Source of the DNA: CAWGYT01 sp963826795
GTDB taxonomy: Bacteria > Planctomycetota > Planctomycetia > Pirellulales > Pirellulaceae
Reading direction: 5' to 3'
Assembly (NCBI GenBank): GCA_963826795.1
Contig: CAWGYT010000008.1
Location: 310,001 to 374,000 of the forward strand
Length of the DNA: 64,000 bases
The notes under the pieces: model-generated
Database searches by the model: none
The model's input: only the letters and a program-made list of their open reading frames with translations
Told to the model about the DNA's origin: nothing
Shown here: positions 60,817-64,000 of the stretch, in pieces
How the letters are laid out: each line of letters starts with the position of its first letter
Numbering within the stretch: the first letter of the stretch is position 1
Translations under genes and position numbers: made by a program

Positions 60817-60874
60817 CCGCCCGAAAGAGACCGCCCGAAGAGAGGACCGCCCGAAAGAGACCGCCCGAAAGAGA
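60817..60874. repeat. 14-16-bp tandem repeat just downstream of the ABC permease gene
   Basis: CCGCCCGAAAGAGA in four copies (60817-60830, 60831-60846 with a 2-base insertion, 60847-60860, 60861-60874), with a decayed fifth unit after them. On the minus strand it starts about 20 bases past the stop of the permease-protease gene. Confidence 0.85.
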
Positions 60875-60893
60875 CCCTGCGAGGGGACGCAGC

Positions 60894-63122
60894 TCAGCGT
60901 GCGGGCTTGGGAAGGCGCGTCACCGACTGATGGTCCAGCGCATCCTGCAACCGTTCCTCGGGCGTCGGTGTAAAGGGCAAGGATCGGAACCAGCGGAGCA
61001 ACAAGCCGCTGGCGAGAATGCTGCCGACGACGAACGGAATCCGGTACACGACGGCCCCCGGCAGACTGTTTGACTCGGCGAAAAACAGACGCATCGCCGG
61101 GTGGTCGGCCAAGAATTCCGCGTTAAACGTGGCGCTCGTGACGATTTGCAGCGCGTTGTGGCAACCGTGAAAAACGATGCAGGGCAAGAGACTCCCGGTT
61201 TGGACGGCGATGTAACCCAGCAGCATGCCGAGGATACACGCGTTGATGGACTGCTGCAGGAGTCCATGCACCACGCCAAAGAAGAGGCTGCTGATCAAGA
61301 TGGCCATCCCCTTGTTGCCCAGGTGCCGGAGCCCTGAGAGGATGAATCCGCGAAATGCCAACTCCTCGCAAATCGCCGGCAAGACGGCCACCAGCAGCAG
61401 CACCTGCCAGAGCGACGCGTCGCCAATCAGCTTGGAAAACTCGGCCAGCAGTTGCATCGTTTCCGGACTGATCGGGTAGAGCCACTGGACGATCTCCCGC
61501 AAGGCCAAGGCGGCAGGATTGAGAAAAACCGCCAACAACACGGCCGCCAGGACCGAAGTGAGCCGAGCCGGCTTGAGCAGCAGGGTTTGCGAAACACTTG
61601 CCGTCAGGAACATGGTCATCAGGATCGTGGGCGTCGCGATCAATGCCAGCTGGACAACCAACGTCGAGATGGCGAAGTCCGACCAGCCCTCGGGGGCGGG
61701 CGCCATCAGTCGGGCGAAGAATTGCAGCATCATCAGCACGATCCCGCACATGAAGCCTTCGGCCAAACTTGGCGTGACTCCACGATCCCGCACGAGATGC
61801 TTGAGCCAGATGCCCAGGCCAAATCGCTCGCTCTCACGGAACAGGACGGATTCGTCGTTGAACAGGTGGACTGCCCAGCGAATGGCCAGGAGGCAGCAGA
61901 TCCCGGTCACCACGGCGGTCGGCAAAAGGAACTTCAGGGCGATCCAATAGTCGCCTTCGATCAGCGTCCGGAGGAGCAGCATCACGCCCGTGACGGGGAT
62001 CAACGAATTTCCGAAGCCGATTTCGGTTGTGGGCATGACGGGAATCATGGCCAACGGCATCGTGATCAACATCAGCGGCATCAGGTAATACTGACCTTCT
62101 TTTGTGCTGCGAGCCATCGTCGCCAAGGCGAGACTCAGGGCACTGAACATCGCCGAGAGCGGAATCAGGGCCACCACCATCCAGATCATGACGCTCACCG
62201 GCGGCGGTCCGATCATGGGGCCGCCGGGCGCGAGGGGCGAACTCATCCGGGACATAATCAGCGATCCGGTCGTTGTGAGGCTGATCAAATTCAGCAACGA
62301 CGTCGCCATGCTGAAGGCCGATACCGTGAGCAGCTTTCCCCAGACGATCTCACAGCGTTCGGCCGGCGAGCACAGGAGTGTTTCGAGCGTGCCGCGTTCT
62401 TTTTCGCCCGCGCACAAGTCGATCGCCGGGTAAAACGCGCCCGTCAACGCCCAGAGGATCAAGACAAAGGGTAGGACTTTCGACCAGATCGCCGCGCGAC
62501 GCCCGGACAGCTCGGCGACATCCTGGTCGCCGATCACAAAGGGTTCGGCTGCCGCAACCGGAATCTCGCGCGACTCCAGAGTGCGTTCCACCAGCGCTGC
62601 GCGCCAGCGATCCAGGACGGCGACGACCCGATCATAGGCCACGCGTGAACGATCCTTCGCGCCGCTGAAAAAGATCCGCGGCCGTGGCGTGCGGCCGCCG
62701 GATCCCTGGGAACCCGCGGCATACGACTCCAGCTGCTCGGCGAAATTCGGCGGAAAATAGACGACCGCGTCGTCCAGATTGTTCTCCAGGCGGGTTTGAG
62801 CCCAATCGGCGATCTCTTCGGAATTCACCGTCAACGCCGGATACTCGACCAACAGCAGTCCGGACCGATCGGGGCTCGAGAACAATTCGCTGGCGAATCG
62901 ATCGCCTTGCAACAACGCCGGTTGCTCCGGCAGCGAATCCGCTCCCAAGACCGCGACCCGAGTGGGATGTTCTTGGAGAAACTGGGCGATCTGCAAAAAC
63001 GTCATGCCCATCAACGGATAGAGCAGGACGGGCAAGACAGCGATCATGAACACGGTGCGTCGATCTCGGAGTTGATCCCGCAACTCGCGGAAGAAGATCA
63101 ATCTGACTTTCGCCCAGTTCAT
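60894..63122 (-). CDS. ABC-2 type permease fused to a CPBP intramembrane protease
   Basis: The 742-residue protein has an N-terminal ABC-2/NatB-like exporter half: first helix after RRTVFMIAVLPVLLYPLMG, a periplasmic domain, GEKERGTLETLLCSPAERCEIVWGKLLT, and further helices. The second half is a CPBP (CAAX protease/bacteriocin-processing) domain with the glutamate pair CEELAFRGF (about residue 600), FFGVVHGLLQQS and the HGCHNAL motif. This fusion is known in the NatAB-like group of planctomycetes and firmicutes. The cognate ATPase is upstream with ATGA overlap, so the pair forms a complete exporter; substrate unknown (NatAB itself is a sodium exporter). ATG at 63122 is set by that overlap. 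Confidence 0.9.
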   Translation of the reverse strand: MNWAKVRLIFFRELRDQLRDRRTVFMIAVLPVLLYPLMGMTFLQIAQFLQEHPTRVAVLGADSLPEQPALLQGDRFASELFSSPDRSGLLLVEYPALTVNSEEIADWAQTRLENNLDDAVVYFPPNFAEQLESYAAGSQGSGGRTPRPRIFFSGAKDRSRVAYDRVVAVLDRWRAALVERTLESREIPVAAAEPFVIGDQDVAELSGRRAAIWSKVLPFVLILWALTGAFYPAIDLCAGEKERGTLETLLCSPAERCEIVWGKLLTVSAFSMATSLLNLISLTTTGSLIMSRMSSPLAPGGPMIGPPPVSVMIWMVVALIPLSAMFSALSLALATMARSTKEGQYYLMPLMLITMPLAMIPVMPTTEIGFGNSLIPVTGVMLLLRTLIEGDYWIALKFLLPTAVVTGICCLLAIRWAVHLFNDESVLFRESERFGLGIWLKHLVRDRGVTPSLAEGFMCGIVLMMLQFFARLMAPAPEGWSDFAISTLVVQLALIATPTILMTMFLTASVSQTLLLKPARLTSVLAAVLLAVFLNPAALALREIVQWLYPISPETMQLLAEFSKLIGDASLWQVLLLVAVLPAICEELAFRGFILSGLRHLGNKGMAILISSLFFGVVHGLLQQSINACILGMLLGYIAVQTGSLLPCIVFHGCHNALQIVTSATFNAEFLADHPAMRLFFAESNSLPGAVVYRIPFVVGSILASGLLLRWFRSLPFTPTPEERLQDALDHQSVTRLPKPAR

Positions 63123-63874
63123 GATGCCTTCCGTTGCTCTTCGTGCCGAGAAATCAACTGAAAGAACAGCTCTTCGAGGTCCTCCTCGCCATGCCGCGTC
63201 CGCAGCTCGTCCAGGCTTCCCTCCGACAGGATATGGCCGCGGTGCAAGATCGCGATCCGATCGCACAACCGCTCGACCTCACGCATGATATGCGTCGAGA
63301 AGACGATGCACTTGCCCTGATCACGAAGCTCGGCAATTGTTTCGAGCAGGGATCGGGCGACCAGCACGTCCAGCCCCACCGTCGCCTCGTCGAAGATGAG
63401 GACCGGCGGGTCATGGATCAAGGCCCGAGCGATGGAGACTTTCTGCTTCATGCCCGACGACATCTTTCCGCCCAGGACATCGCGAATTTCGTTCATTTTC
63501 AAGCGGGCAAAGATACCGTCCAGACGCGCCTTGAGCTCATCGCCCGTCAAGCCATGCAGGGCACCGAAGTACTCGACCATCTCGACGGCCGTCATCCGGT
63601 CGTAAACGGCCGTATTGGTCGACACAAACCCGATCTGTTGCCGAACTCGAGACGGTTGGGTGACGACGTTGAAGCCGTTCACGGTCGCCGTTCCGCCGCT
63701 GGGTCGCAGCACGGTACTGAGAATTCGCAGGGCCGTCGTCTTGCCCGCGCCATTGGGACCGAGCAGACCGTAAATTTCACCGGGAAGCGCGTCAAATGTC
63801 AGTCCCGCGAGGGCAACGAATTGCCCACGGCGCAAATCAGCGTAGGTCTTTGTCAACTCGCGGACGTGAATCAT
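63119..63874 (-). CDS. ABC transporter ATP-binding protein (NatA-like)
   Basis: The 251-residue ATPase has all motifs of an ABC cassette: Walker A GPNGAGKTTALRIL, Q-loop QQIGFVSTNT, signature SSGMKQKVSIARAL (SSGMK in place of LSGGQ), Walker B VLIFDEATVGLD and the H-switch FSTHIM. MSSGMKQ is a variant common in NatA-like exporters. The C-terminus overlaps the permease-protease start (ATGA), which shows they are coexpressed. ATG at 63874 is chosen because the conserved IHVRELTKTYADL follows at once. Upstream sequence to the window end shows no clear gene. Confidence 0.92.
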   Translation of the reverse strand: MIHVRELTKTYADLRRGQFVALAGLTFDALPGEIYGLLGPNGAGKTTALRILSTVLRPSGGTATVNGFNVVTQPSRVRQQIGFVSTNTAVYDRMTAVEMVEYFGALHGLTGDELKARLDGIFARLKMNEIRDVLGGKMSSGMKQKVSIARALIHDPPVLIFDEATVGLDVLVARSLLETIAELRDQGKCIVFSTHIMREVERLCDRIAILHRGHILSEGSLDELRTRHGEEDLEELFFQLISRHEEQRKAS

Positions 63875-64000
63875 GAAATCGCCTGGAGCGACCGGCCGAC
63901 TTCGAAGAAAGCAAACGGCTCGACCCCGAGCCAGCTCCTCTCCCCGCGGCATGCCCGCCAATCGTGCCCCGCTAAAGCCCCGGTTGGAACGCCTTTGAGT

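Overview
The window is high-GC DNA from a bacterium that is almost certainly a planctomycete (Pirellulales-like). The evidence is content: giant secreted proteins that start with the LEPR-XLL type leader (LEPRQLLA) and carry lamin-tail (LTD), CotH and dockerin-like modules; an SHD1 domain fused to a TlpA thioredoxin; a PEP-CTERM protein; a fused sucrose-phosphate synthase/phosphatase; and small one-helix membrane proteins with an RFSLR-like start.

Layout. 1-9.9 kb is a plus-strand housekeeping block: tail of a TPR-like protein, truB, ftsK, a terminator-like leader, cimA and valS (overlapping by one base), and a DUF151 nuclease-family gene. 10-12.9 kb holds a frameshifted solute-binding lipoprotein, a sialidase-like BNR protein and tRNA-Ala(CGC). 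12.9-24.1 kb is mostly minus strand: zinc-ribbon membrane protein, SHD1-TlpA protein, a MITE-like palindrome, sucrose-phosphate synthase with a MarR regulator, a YheT-like hydrolase, an ECF sigma factor, a UxaC-type isomerase and a gene of unknown function. 24.8-43 kb is plus strand: inositol-monophosphatase family enzyme, two giant membrane-anchored proteins built from three related units, a DUF997/SSS symporter pair, an M19 dipeptidase, DUF423, a 30-codon ORF coupled to an HNOBA-type hybrid histidine kinase, and RNase P RNA. 43-47.1 kb holds a phosphoesterase, a promoter-hairpin-terminator leader or small RNA, a PEP-CTERM protein, a 1.2-kb array of 146-bp palindromic repeats and a ribbon-helix-helix protein. 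47.4-60.6 kb holds two giant LTD/CotH/dockerin proteins with a small membrane protein between them. 60.9-63.9 kb is a NatA/NatB-like ABC exporter whose permease is fused to a CPBP protease.

How the genes work together. Clear functional links are: cimA-valS (branched-chain amino acid synthesis and charging with valine); MarR with sucrose synthesis (probable osmolyte control); the DUF997 partner with its SSS symporter; and the ABC ATPase with its permease-protease. The two LTD/CotH proteins and the intervening membrane protein look like one surface-protein locus.

Two patterns cut across the window. First, nine places where a convincing protein continues in another frame after a one-base shift, which points to assembly indels more than to gene decay. 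Second, short tandem repeats located at or just after stop codons of four genes, two of which repeat an in-frame TGA every 12 bases. Starts were moved inward from the longest open frame wherever a Shine-Dalgarno sequence, signal peptide or family start supported it.
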